Shown here piece by piece: positions 26,047 through 35,777 of a stretch of DNA of 45,971 bases; position 1 is the stretch's first letter, and each line of letters opens with the position of its first letter. Source of the stretch: Acidobacteriota bacterium (GTDB taxonomy: Bacteria > Acidobacteriota > Vicinamibacteria > Vicinamibacterales > UBA8438). The translations under genes were made by a program, and so were the position numbers. A model generated the notes under the pieces. The model was not told the origin of the DNA. It searched no databases and saw nothing but the letters and a program-made list of their open reading frames with translations. The DNA is taken from contig DQNS01000012.1 of assembly GCA_015659035.1 (NCBI GenBank), positions 1-45,971 on the forward strand, in the 5' to 3' direction.

Positions 26047-26066
26047 AGGCGCGCACGTGCGCGCCT
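26047..26066. repeat. 20-bp perfect palindrome downstream of rnpB
   Basis: AGGCGCGCACGTGCGCGCCT is fully self-complementary. It is followed by a GTGGGGCCTTCGGGG segment. The same 18-bp core plus a similar flank appears inverted at 26650-26667, on the other side of rnpB. Confidence 0.75.
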
Positions 26067-26152
26067 CGCGGGCGCGAAGTGGGGCCTTCGGGGTTCTCGC
26101 GAAGCGCCCGCGTGGGGTTCGTGGCGCAGCCCCGACTCAATAAGGATCCGCC

Positions 26153-26561
26153 GCAGAGGGACGATAAGCCGAATTCTGTTCCCGGCCCCGCACCCGAAAG
26201 CGCCGAACCAGGCGACGACCATTCCTCTAGCCCCGCCATCGCTGGCGGGGTCCAGCGACCTACCCGGAGGCTTCGGACGGGCCGTCCTGATGACGCCTCC
26301 CTATTTGGTCTTGCTCCATGCGGGGTTTAGCCTGCCATCCGCCTTACGGCGAACGCGGTGCGCTCTTACCGCACCTTTTCACCCTTACCTCGCCGAAGCA
26401 CGCGTAGCGTGCGAAGGCGGGCGGTATGTTTTCTGTGCCACTTTCCTTCAGGTCACCCTGACCGGGGGTTACCCGGCGCACTGCCCTCTGGAGTTCGGAC
26501 TTTCCTCCCCGCGCGACGCCACAGCGTGACGCCACGCGCAGCGGTCGTCTGTCCCTCTACG
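26153..26561 (-). ncRNA. rnpB: RNase P RNA, bacterial class A
   Basis: About 409 nucleotides, minus strand. The conserved blocks are in the right order: GAGGAAAGTCCGAACTCC (P4 5-prime side), AGGGCAGTGCGCCGGGTAAC, GTGGCACAGAAAACATACCG, GGTAAGGGTGAAAAGGTGCG followed by GTAAGAGCGCACCG, and near the 3-prime end ACAGAATTCGGCTTATC. The ends are set by helix P1: AGAGGGAC at the 5-prime end pairs with GTCCCTCT at the 3-prime end. The catalytic RNA removes 5-prime leaders from precursor tRNAs. Ends are approximate to a few bases. Protein-like open frames crossing this gene are not real. Confidence 0.97.
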
Positions 26562-26581
26562 GCGGATTGTCAAAGAGCTAG

Positions 26582-26598
26582 CTGGGGCTCTGCCCCAG
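26582..26598. other. Hairpin upstream of rnpB
   Basis: CTGGGGC, loop TCT, GCCCCAG: a perfect 7-bp stem about 20 bases before the rnpB 5-prime end. A second stem GTGGGGC / GCCCCAC follows at 26616-26635. They lie between the stop of the sigma-54 regulator gene and rnpB on the minus strand, so they could end the regulator transcript, though no T-run follows. Confidence 0.35.
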
Positions 26599-26649
26599 AC
26601 GCCGGCTCGTCGCTTGTGGGGCCCCGACGCCCCACGCCGCTTCCTCGCA

Positions 26650-26667
26650 GGCGCGCACGTGCGCGCC
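26650..26667. repeat. 18-bp perfect palindrome upstream of rnpB
   Basis: GGCGCGCACGTGCGCGCC, identical to the core of 26047-26066. The neighbouring GTGGGGCCCCGACGCCCCAC block is the inverted counterpart of the flank on the other side of rnpB. Confidence 0.75.
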
Positions 26668-26697
26668 GTTGCGACCCGGCCCATCTGATGTATCAGC

Positions 26698-26769
26698 TGG
26701 CGAAGCCCTCCTGCCTTCGCCAAGGCGACGGCGGGCAAGCCTGCTTCTTCTGCCTTCTGCCTTCTACGG
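26698..26769 (+). repeat. Family A repeat copy
   Basis: TGGCGAAGCCCTCC, TGCCTTCGCCAAGGCGACGG and CGGGCAAGCC in order, then a TTCTGCCTTCTGCCTTCT tail. Nearly the same as 5687-5757. It lies just after the stop of the minus-strand regulator gene. Confidence 0.88.
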
Positions 26770-26778
26770 CATTCTCCC

Positions 26779-28149
26779 CTACGCGTCGCTGTCCTGGCGA
26801 ATCTGATACTGCTCCAGTTTCTTATATAGGTTGCTGCGAGGCGTGTCGATCTCCTCGGCGGTCTTCGAGATGTTCCAGCCGTGTTCCCGGAGCTTCTCCA
26901 CGAGGAACGCCCGCTCGGCGACCTCCTTGAACTCCCGGAGCGTGCTCGGGCGGCTCGCGGCCGGGTCGGCCACACCCTCCCTGGGCTCGCCCCGCAGGAC
27001 CCCGCGGACCTCGGCCGTATCAATCGTCTCTCCCGGCGTCATGACCATCAGGCGCTCGACCGTGTTCCGGAGCTCTCGCACGTTGCCGCGCCACCGGTCG
27101 CCCGACATCAGGTCGACCGCCGCCGGCGTGAACTGCTTCGGCCTGAAGTTGTTGTCCCGGCAAAAGAGCGCGGCGAAGTGCCCGACGAGCCGTGGGATAT
27201 CCTCGCGGCGATCGCGTAACGGTGGTACCGGGATCGGAATGACACTGAGCCGAAAATACAGGTCCTCGCGGAAGGTGCCGTTGTCGATCGCCTCTTCCAG
27301 GTTCCGGTTGGTCGCGGCGATCACGCGTGCATCCACCTTGATCGTCCGGGCCGACCCAAGCCGCTCGACCTCCCCCTCCTGCAGCACCCGCAGCACCTTC
27401 GCCTGGGTGCGGAGGCTCATGTCGCCGACCTCGTCGAGAAAAATCGTTCCGCGGTCCGCCTGCTCGAACTTGCCGATCTGCTTCTGGGTCGCGCCGGTGA
27501 ACGCGCCCCGCTCGTGCCCGAACAGCTCCGACTCGATGAGCTCCTCCGGAAGCGCGGCGCAGTTGACCTGGACGAACCGCTCCTTGCCGCGCCGGCTGTT
27601 CCGATGCACCGCGCGGGCGACCAGCTCCTTGCCGACCCCGCTCTCACCGTGAACCAACACCGTACTGCTGGTCGGGGCCGCGCGGCTGATCGCCTCGGTG
27701 ACCTCCTTGAGCGCGGGGCTATCGCCAACCATCTCGTGACGGATGCTGGCCAGCTCGCGATACGAGCTCACTTCGGTCTTGAGGCGGCGCTGCTCCAATG
27801 CGTTGCGGATGTTCAGGAAGATGTTGTCCGTCTCTATCGGTTTGCTCAGACACGAGAACGCGCCCAGCTTCGTGGCTGTATGAGCGGTTTCCATCGTGCC
27901 GTGACCGGAGATGATGACCACCTCGACCATGTCGTCAATCTCCTTGATGCGTTTCAGCACCTCCAACCCGTCCATCCCCGGCATCTTGATGTCCAGAAAC
28001 ACGACATCCGGGCTCTCCCGTTCGACCACGTCGAGCCCTTCCTGCCCACTCCGAGCGAGGAGACAGTCGTGCCCGGCGTAGTCGATGGCCTGCTTCATCG
28101 TGCTACGGATGGCCTCTTCGTCGTCGACGACCAGCACACGCGCGTTCAT
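26779..28149 (-). CDS. Sigma-54-dependent response regulator (NtrC family)
   Basis: 456 residues in the classical order. The receiver domain (about 4-117) has phosphoacceptor Asp53 in VFLDIKMPGMDG. The AAA+ activator domain (about 140-370) has Walker A GESGVGKE (168-175), the sigma-54-contacting GAFTGA loop (215-220), Walker B IFLDEVGD and arginine-finger region LYFRLSVIPI. A Fis-type helix-turn-helix (about 415-448) includes NISKTAEEIDTPRSNLYKKL. It activates sigma-54 promoters after phosphorylation. No histidine kinase gene is adjacent. The gene starts 10 bases after ligA ends. Confidence 0.95.
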   Translation of the reverse strand: MNARVLVVDDEEAIRSTMKQAIDYAGHDCLLARSGQEGLDVVERESPDVVFLDIKMPGMDGLEVLKRIKEIDDMVEVVIISGHGTMETAHTATKLGAFSCLSKPIETDNIFLNIRNALEQRRLKTEVSSYRELASIRHEMVGDSPALKEVTEAISRAAPTSSTVLVHGESGVGKELVARAVHRNSRRGKERFVQVNCAALPEELIESELFGHERGAFTGATQKQIGKFEQADRGTIFLDEVGDMSLRTQAKVLRVLQEGEVERLGSARTIKVDARVIAATNRNLEEAIDNGTFREDLYFRLSVIPIPVPPLRDRREDIPRLVGHFAALFCRDNNFRPKQFTPAAVDLMSGDRWRGNVRELRNTVERLMVMTPGETIDTAEVRGVLRGEPREGVADPAASRPSTLREFKEVAERAFLVEKLREHGWNISKTAEEIDTPRSNLYKKLEQYQIRQDSDA

Positions 28150-28159
28150 CAGCTTCGAC

Positions 28160-30254
<2,095 letters not shown>

Positions 30255-30258
30255 CGGC

Positions 30259-31263
30259 TTACCGGTCGCGGGCAAGTATGTAGTCGGGCAGCGCCATCAA
30301 CGACTCGAGCTCCGGTGTCTGAGGGAACTGACCGAGGTGTCGCTTCGCCGCGGTGGCGAACTCGACCGCCTTCTCGAAGGCTCGATCGAGGACCCGACCC
30401 TCGGTCAGCAGGCCGCGGAGCTCGCTCCAGGACGCGGGACTGATCGTCCGGTCGCGAATGATCTCCTCGAGCAGTCCGCGAGCGCGCCCCCCATCCTGCT
30501 GCAGGAGGTAGATGGCGGGCAGCGTCATCTTGCCTTCGCGCACGTCGCCGCCAACCGGCTTGCCGAGGACCTCCGCGTCCGCTGTATAGTCGAGCAGGTC
30601 GTCCACCAACTGGAACACGATACCCAGATTAAACCCGTATTCGCGCAGCGCCAGCTGCTGCTCCTCGGGCAGACCACCCAGAACCCCGCCGATCTGGGCG
30701 CTCCCACCGAACAGATAGGCGGTCTTGCGCCGGATGATCTCGAGGTGCTCCTCCTCGGTGATGTCCACGTCGCCCGTCTTCGTCAACTGGTACAGCTCGC
30801 CTTCAATCATCCGCATTGTCACGTCGCAGAGCAGACGTACCAGCTCGAGGGAATCGACGGTCAGCGCCATCCCCATCGACTTGATGTACAGATAGTCCCC
30901 CAGCAACACCGTGATGTCGTTGCCCCAACGAGAGTGGACTGCCTGACGGCCACGCCGGATAACCGAGTCGTCGATCATGTCGTCGTGGACCAGGGTCGCG
31001 GTGTGGATGAACTCGACGACCGACGCGTACAACGTGGCCCGTTCCCCCCGATACCCGCCAAGCCGCGCACACATCAGCAACAGCGCGGGTCTGACCCGCT
31101 TGCCCCCGCCGGTCTGGATGTAACGGCCGATCTCTGGAATCAGCTCGACCCGGGACTCGATATGGCGAACGAATTGCTGCTCGACCACATCCAGGTCCTC
31201 GCGAATGGGCTCGAAGATCTGGGCGAGGTCGGGTGGCGCAGAGGTTCTCGACAAGGCTGTCAC
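30259..31263 (-). CDS. Polyprenyl diphosphate synthase (trans-type prenyltransferase)
   Basis: About 334 residues from a GTG at 31263 with CCGGAA upstream. In-frame ATGs at 31284 and 31323 are possible, but the latter falls inside a 71-bp inverted-repeat element. Both aspartate-rich motifs that bind magnesium and diphosphates are present: first VHDDMIDDS, second QLVDDLLDYTAD. The family words GGGKRVRPALLLM, SRWGNDITVLLGDYLY and GKPVGGDVREGKMTLPAIYL are also present. It condenses isopentenyl diphosphate units onto an allylic primer, probably making the octaprenyl or longer side chain of menaquinone or ubiquinone. Chain length cannot be read safely. Confidence 0.93.
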   Translation of the reverse strand: MTALSRTSAPPDLAQIFEPIREDLDVVEQQFVRHIESRVELIPEIGRYIQTGGGKRVRPALLLMCARLGGYRGERATLYASVVEFIHTATLVHDDMIDDSVIRRGRQAVHSRWGNDITVLLGDYLYIKSMGMALTVDSLELVRLLCDVTMRMIEGELYQLTKTGDVDITEEEHLEIIRRKTAYLFGGSAQIGGVLGGLPEEQQLALREYGFNLGIVFQLVDDLLDYTADAEVLGKPVGGDVREGKMTLPAIYLLQQDGGRARGLLEEIIRDRTISPASWSELRGLLTEGRVLDRAFEKAVEFATAAKRHLGQFPQTPELESLMALPDYILARDR

Positions 31264-31314
31264 TCGTGTTCCGGATCTGAGCATACTTGCGAGCCAACGG
31301 TCAATGCCACAACC

Positions 31315-31385
31315 TCTAGACATCTCCTATGGGCCAGATCGTCACGTTTGGACCAACTTTTTCGTCGCCGCCGGAGATGTCTAGA
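31315..31385. repeat. 71-bp element with perfect 13-bp terminal inverted repeats
   Basis: TCTAGACATCTCC (31315-31327) and GGAGATGTCTAGA (31373-31385) are exact inverted copies. The 45-base middle is not self-complementary overall. It fills the gap between the polyprenyl synthase and TatD genes. It may be a non-autonomous mobile element or a regulatory stem-loop. No target duplication is seen. Confidence 0.7.
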
Positions 31386-31389
31386 ACTG

Positions 31390-32178
31390 CTAGCCGGACA
31401 GGTCGCGGCCAAACAAGGCCTCGAACGCGGCGGCCGTCCGCGCCCGCAGCATGTCGGGCGCCACGCCCCGGACCTCGGCCAGCCTGTCCGCCACGTGGCC
31501 GACCCACGCCGGTTCGTTCCGCTTGCCCCGATGCGGTACCGGCGCGAGATACGGCGCATCCGTCTCCACGAGCAGCCGGTCGTCCGGCACGACCGCAGCC
31601 GCCTCCCGCACCGAGTCCGCCGCCCTGAACGTCACGATCCCGGAAAACGAGACGTGTAACCCCAGCCCCACGGCCCGCTCAGCCATCATCGCGTCCCCGG
31701 TGAAGCAGTGGACGACGCCGGACACCGCCGGCCCGCGTTCGGTCAGGATCGCGAGCGTGTCCTCATCCGCCTCTCGGGTGTGAATGACGACGGGACGTCC
31801 GACCTGGGTCGCCACCTGGATCTGCCGCCGAAATACCTCCCGCTGGACCTCCCGCGGGGCGAAGTCATAGTGATAGTCGAGACCGATCTCACCCACTGCG
31901 CAGGTCCCCGCCCTGGCCTCGATCGCCGCGCGGACGTGCGCCTCGACGTCGTCCAGTCGGTCGGCGAAGACCCCAGCCTGATGTGGATGCACACCGACCG
32001 CGAACCGGACCGCCGGCCACAGCGCCGCCACCCGGACCGCACGCGCCGCCTCCGCCTCGTTGGTGGCGTCGAGCACGCACAGCGCCCCATCCACCCCGGA
32101 GCCCCGGGCGCGTTCGATGACCGCCTCGAGATCGTCCTGGAACACTTCATCCGCGAGATGACAATGCGAGTCGATCAC
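31390..32178 (-). CDS. TatD-family metal-dependent deoxyribonuclease
   Basis: 262 residues from a GTG at 32178, preferred because the family starts with (M)IDSHCHL. A TTG at 32244 would add 22 unconserved residues. Metal ligands typical of TatD/YcfH are seen: SHCHL at the N-terminus, GEIGLDYHYD in the middle, VIHTREADEDT, GVVHCFTGD and the final LVETDAPYLAPVPHRGKRNE. Length is normal. The family has 3-prime to 5-prime exonuclease activity on DNA and acts in repair; some members are tRNA-related. Placement right after metG and the tRNA-binding gene is common in bacteria. Confidence 0.93.
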   Translation of the reverse strand: MIDSHCHLADEVFQDDLEAVIERARGSGVDGALCVLDATNEAEAARAVRVAALWPAVRFAVGVHPHQAGVFADRLDDVEAHVRAAIEARAGTCAVGEIGLDYHYDFAPREVQREVFRRQIQVATQVGRPVVIHTREADEDTLAILTERGPAVSGVVHCFTGDAMMAERAVGLGLHVSFSGIVTFRAADSVREAAAVVPDDRLLVETDAPYLAPVPHRGKRNEPAWVGHVADRLAEVRGVAPDMLRARTAAAFEALFGRDLSG

Positions 32179-32268
32179 GTGGTCTGGGCTCGGGTCTTGC
32201 AGCCCAACCCGAGCGGCTTCGGGCTTCAGGCTTCGGACGCTCAAAGGGCTGGCATGTTTCCGTTCACC

Positions 32269-32709
32269 TTACCGGACGCGCGAGCCAGGGGGCGCAGCGG
32301 CGGGGTCGTCAACCGTCACCAGGACCGGGCGGCCATCCAGGTCGGTCGCGGCCAGTATCATGCCGTTCGATTCGACCCCCAGCAGCGTGGCCGTCTCCAG
32401 ATTGGCGACGATGACCACCGTGCGGCCGATCAGCGTCTCCGGCGCGTAGACCCGCGCGATACCGGCCACGATCGTGCGCTCCTCCGCTCCCACGTCGAGG
32501 GTCACCTTCAGCAGCTTCTTGGATTTCGGGATCGCCTCGGCTGCCACCACTGTCGCCACCCGCAGCTGGAGCTTCATGAAGTCGTCAAACGACACCCGCG
32601 GCGCCTCCGACCCAGCGACGGCCGGTGGTGTCTCGCCGGTTCCGGCCGCCGGCGCCGCACCGTCCTCCGACGCTGGCCGCACTGCCGCCGGCTCTGTCTC
32701 GTTCGTCAT
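32269..32709 (-). CDS. Stand-alone tRNA-binding (EMAP/MetG C-terminal type) domain protein
   Basis: 146 residues from ATG 32707-32709, with AAGGAG 12 bases upstream. The first 38 residues are Ala/Pro/Glu-rich and probably a linker. Residues 39-146 are an OB-fold tRNA-binding domain: VSFDDFMKLQLRVATVVAAE, PKSKKLLKVTLDVG, ERTIVAGIARVYAPETLIGR, then VANLETATLLGVESNGMILA. This is the domain that many bacterial methionyl-tRNA synthetases carry at their C-terminus for dimerisation and tRNA binding. The neighbouring metG lacks it, and a family B repeat lies between them. It could act in trans with MetG, like Arc1p or Trbp111 proteins. Confidence 0.92.
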   Translation of the reverse strand: MTNETEPAAVRPASEDGAAPAAGTGETPPAVAGSEAPRVSFDDFMKLQLRVATVVAAEAIPKSKKLLKVTLDVGAEERTIVAGIARVYAPETLIGRTVVIVANLETATLLGVESNGMILAATDLDGRPVLVTVDDPAAAPPGSRVR

Positions 32710-32812
32710 CGTGTCACCCGCTCCTTTCGATGCCGCCACCCCACCCGGTGCCGCTGCGACCGTACCCGGAGCCGGGCCGGCAGACTCCTTGAACAACACC
32801 TCCATGCAAGGA

Positions 32813-32903
32813 GTCTCGCCCCCGCGTAGCGGGGCTGTGAAAAAAGCCTGCGAGCGAGGTGGAGCCAACCGGGTCGAGACGGTCTGAGGCGGAGCCTCGC
32901 TAG
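32813..32903 (-). repeat. Family B bipartite repeat, copy 2, between metG and tRNA-binding gene
   Basis: 91 bases, close to copy 1 (23616-23713). It has the same CCCCGCGTAGCGGGG hairpin, the same GACGGTCTGAGGCGGAGCC block and the same CCTCGCTAG end. The TAG stop codon of metG (32902-32900 on the minus strand) is part of the repeat. Confidence 0.88.
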
Positions 32904-34408
32904 ATCCGTGGCCACAGCAGCGAGCCCTTGACGATCTGCCGTTCCCCACCCGCCCACGTCGTATCCCGGTCGAGCCGGATCTCGCTGATCGGCCCGACCT
33001 GCCCCATCCGTCGCAGAATCTCGGTGCACGAAGCCGGCATCGCGGGCCACAGCAGAATCGCCGCGATCCGCACCGCCTCGGCCATCTCGAACAATGCCTG
33101 GTCCAGCTCGGCGCGGCGGTCCGGCGTCCTGGCAAGGACCCACGGCTCCGACCGCGTGATGAACTCGTTGGTCGCGTCGACCAGGTCGAACGCCGCCGCC
33201 ATGCCGGTGTGCAGCTGGTGCTCGTCCATCGCCACCCGGTATCGACGCACCACGTCCGCTGCCCGATCCGCCAACTGCGAGATCGCACCCGGCACCGGCG
33301 CCAGCCTCCCCCCGCGATACTTGTGGGCCATCACGGCGACACGATTCACCAGGTTACCGAGGTTGTTCGCCAGATCGGCGTTGTAGCGCTCCTCGAAACG
33401 CTCCCAGGTGAAATCTCCGTCGTGGCCGTAAGCGATTTCCTTGACCAGATACAACCGGAGCGGGTCTGGCCCCAGGCGGTCAGCCGCATCGAGCGGGTCC
33501 ACGCTGGTCCCGAGCGACTTGCTCATCCGCTGGCCCTGCCAGTTGACCCACCCGTGTCCGAACACGCGTTTGGGCAAGGGGAGCCCGGCGCTCATCAGCA
33601 TCGCCGGCCACACGACCGCATGGAACCGCGTGATGTCCTTGCCCACCACGTGCAAGTCGGCCGGCCACCACGCGCGGAAGCGCTCGTCGTCGGTGGCATA
33701 GCCGACGGCGGCGATGTAGTTAATGAGGGCGTCAAACCACACATAGACCACACGTGACGGGTCGAAGGGCAGCGGGATACCCCAGCTCTGGCCGGTCCGG
33801 CTGACCGAGATGTCCTCGAGGCCCCCCTCCAGCAGCCGCAGCATCTCGTTACGCCGCACGTCAGGCTGCAGAAACATCGGGGTCGCTTCGTAATGCTGGA
33901 GCAGCCGGTCGCGATATTTCGACAAGCGGAAGAAGTGGTTCTTCTCCTTGATCCACTCCGGCCTGGTCTGATGGATCGAACACTCGCCGTCGACCAGGTC
34001 CTTGTCCGGCTTGAACGCCTCGCACGACACGCAGTACCAGCCCTCGTACTCCCCTTCGTAGAGATCTCCCGCATCGGCGATCCGCTGCACGAGTGCGGTC
34101 ACCGCCAGTTTGTGCCGGTCCTCGGTCGTGCGGATGAAGTCATCGAACGACACATCCAACTTGGCCCAGACCTCGCGGAACACCTGCTCCATCTGGTCGC
34201 AGAAGGCCCGCGGCTCGAGACCCAGCTCCAGGGCCCGCTGATAGACGTTTTGCGAGTGCTCGTCGTTGCCCATCAGGAAATGGGTCGACACGCCGCACAG
34301 ACGCCGGTATCGCGCGATGACGTCCGCGGTCACCTTCTCGTACGCGGTGCCCAGATGGGGCCGGCTGTTGACGTAGTCGATCGCGGTGGTCAGATAGAAA
34401 CGCGCCAT
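32900..34408 (-). CDS. metG: Methionyl-tRNA synthetase, catalytic and anticodon domains only
   Basis: 502 residues. The class I signature is HLGT at 18-21 (RPHLGTAYEKV). The second signature is RMSKS at 294-298. A zinc knuckle has C126, C129, C143 and H146. Substrate words such as GNDEHSQN and FGHGWVNWQG are present, and the anticodon-binding helices run to the end (GGERQIVKGSLLWPRI). The C-terminal tRNA-binding domain is missing; a matching domain is encoded separately downstream at 32269-32709. The last codon and stop run into a family B repeat, which suggests that the gene was once fused. It charges tRNA-Met in the cytoplasm. Confidence 0.96.
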   Translation of the reverse strand: MARFYLTTAIDYVNSRPHLGTAYEKVTADVIARYRRLCGVSTHFLMGNDEHSQNVYQRALELGLEPRAFCDQMEQVFREVWAKLDVSFDDFIRTTEDRHKLAVTALVQRIADAGDLYEGEYEGWYCVSCEAFKPDKDLVDGECSIHQTRPEWIKEKNHFFRLSKYRDRLLQHYEATPMFLQPDVRRNEMLRLLEGGLEDISVSRTGQSWGIPLPFDPSRVVYVWFDALINYIAAVGYATDDERFRAWWPADLHVVGKDITRFHAVVWPAMLMSAGLPLPKRVFGHGWVNWQGQRMSKSLGTSVDPLDAADRLGPDPLRLYLVKEIAYGHDGDFTWERFEERYNADLANNLGNLVNRVAVMAHKYRGGRLAPVPGAISQLADRAADVVRRYRVAMDEHQLHTGMAAAFDLVDATNEFITRSEPWVLARTPDRRAELDQALFEMAEAVRIAAILLWPAMPASCTEILRRMGQVGPISEIRLDRDTTWAGGERQIVKGSLLWPRI

Positions 34409-34437
34409 CCTTCGCCGACTCCACTCATCTGCTCTAC

Positions 34438-35697
34438 TCAGGCCGTACCCTTCGACACCGCCGCTCGACTACCCTGCTCAGGATGCACGGCAGGGGCGGA
34501 CTCGGAGAGACCAGCGTCCTGATACGCCTGCACCGCAACGGCGTGGACCTCCTTCACCGACACGTCGTGTTGCTCGGCCAGCCGGGCGCAATCGTCGAAC
34601 TCCGGCGCGACGTTGACCACCGCCGCGCCACGCCGCGCCACCTTGCACCGCACCTCGCCGAACCGGGTCGACACCGGCACCAGCTCGCGCCGTAGCGTCT
34701 CGCGGGTCACCTCGCTGTGGCGCAGGCCGATGGTTGTCGACTCGCGGAACAGGGTCGCGCTGACCAACTCGCGCCGGCCCGGCGGCACAAGCACGGTGAC
34801 GTGCGTCCCCGGCCGGTTCTTCTTCATCTGTACCGCGGTGTAGAACACCTCGACGGCGCCAGCGGCATACAGCCGCTCCATCAGCACACCGAAGATCTGC
34901 GGGTTCATGTCGTCGATTTCACACTCGACGACCGCCACCCGCTCCCACCCGCCGTCCTGAGCCTCTTCCCCGAGCAGGACCCGTAATACGTTCGGGTACC
35001 CCGCCGGGTCGCGTGTGCCGGCGCCGTACCCGATCTGCTCGATCCGCATCGGCGGCAGCGCACCGTATTCACTCGCGAACTCGGTCACGAGCAACGCCCC
35101 GGTCGGTGTCAGCAGCTCTCCTGGCGGTCCTGCGGCATAGACCGGCACACCGGAGACCAGCGCCGCGGTGGCCGGCCCCGGCACCGGCAGGGTGCCATGT
35201 TCGCAGATCACCGTACCGCTCCCGACGTTGAGGGGCGAGGCCACGATCCGGGCGGCGCCGAACCACTCGAACGCGAACACCCCCCCGACGATGTCGACGA
35301 TCGAGTCGAGCGCCCCGACCTCGTGCAGATGCACCTTCTCGACCGGCATCTGGTGGATCGTCGCCTCGGTTTCCGCGAGCCGCCGGAACAACCGGTTGGC
35401 CCGCTGTTTGGACGCGTCCGACAGCGCCGACCGTTCTACCAGTGTGGTGATGCCCGTGAGGTGTCTGTGCCGATGCGTGCCGCCGGCGTCGCTGGTCGTC
35501 TCGGCGACCGTGAACTTGGTGGCCGCGATGCCCGACCGGCTGACCTGCTCCGCCGACACCGTGCACTCGTCGTCGAGCGCAAGACTCCCCAACGCCGTCC
35601 GCAGCGTGTCGAACGGCAGCCCGGCATCGAGCAACGCGCCGATCAGCATGTCGCCCGACGCGCCCGAGAAACAGTCTAAATACAGAATCCGACCCAT
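34438..35697 (-). CDS. larC: Nickel pincer cofactor synthesis protein LarC
   Basis: 419 residues starting MGRILYLDCFSGASGDMLIG, the LarC hallmark. The expected His-rich stretch THRHRHLTGI (about 74-83), KVHLHEVGALDSIVDIVG and PGPATAALVSGVPV follow. The C-terminal part has ECEIDDMNPQIFGVLMERLY and MKKNRPGTHVTVLVPP. In known systems LarC inserts nickel using CTP into the pyridinium bis-thiocarboxylate cofactor made by LarB and LarE. In Lactobacillus it is made by a programmed frameshift; here it is one uninterrupted frame. No larA, larB or larE lies in this window. Confidence 0.95.
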   Translation of the reverse strand: MGRILYLDCFSGASGDMLIGALLDAGLPFDTLRTALGSLALDDECTVSAEQVSRSGIAATKFTVAETTSDAGGTHRHRHLTGITTLVERSALSDASKQRANRLFRRLAETEATIHQMPVEKVHLHEVGALDSIVDIVGGVFAFEWFGAARIVASPLNVGSGTVICEHGTLPVPGPATAALVSGVPVYAAGPPGELLTPTGALLVTEFASEYGALPPMRIEQIGYGAGTRDPAGYPNVLRVLLGEEAQDGGWERVAVVECEIDDMNPQIFGVLMERLYAAGAVEVFYTAVQMKKNRPGTHVTVLVPPGRRELVSATLFRESTTIGLRHSEVTRETLRRELVPVSTRFGEVRCKVARRGAAVVNVAPEFDDCARLAEQHDVSVKEVHAVAVQAYQDAGLSESAPAVHPEQGSRAAVSKGTA

Positions 35698-35715
35698 AGG
35701 TGTCCTGGTCGCTCC

Positions 35716-35767
35716 AAGGAGGCAGGAGACAGGAGCCCACCGACTTCCTCCTGTCTCCTGTCTCCTT
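35716..35767. repeat. Family A heptamer tracts in inverted orientation
   Basis: AAGGAGGCAGGAGACAGGAG (35716-35735) faces CTCCTGTCTCCTGTCTCCTT (35748-35767) across 12 bases, so the tract can fold into a long hairpin. It lies just upstream of larC and after the end of radC, about 10 bases from the radC stop. Confidence 0.8.
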
Positions 35768-35777
35768 CACGCGCTCC

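Noticed and set aside
25972..26529. Protein-like frames crossing 26.1-26.5 kb
   Set aside because: The region is RNase P RNA on the minus strand with all conserved blocks, so the frames are chance.
26566..26575. TTGACA on the minus strand just before rnpB as its -35 box
   Set aside because: It is too close to helix P1: a matching -10 would fall inside the mature RNA.
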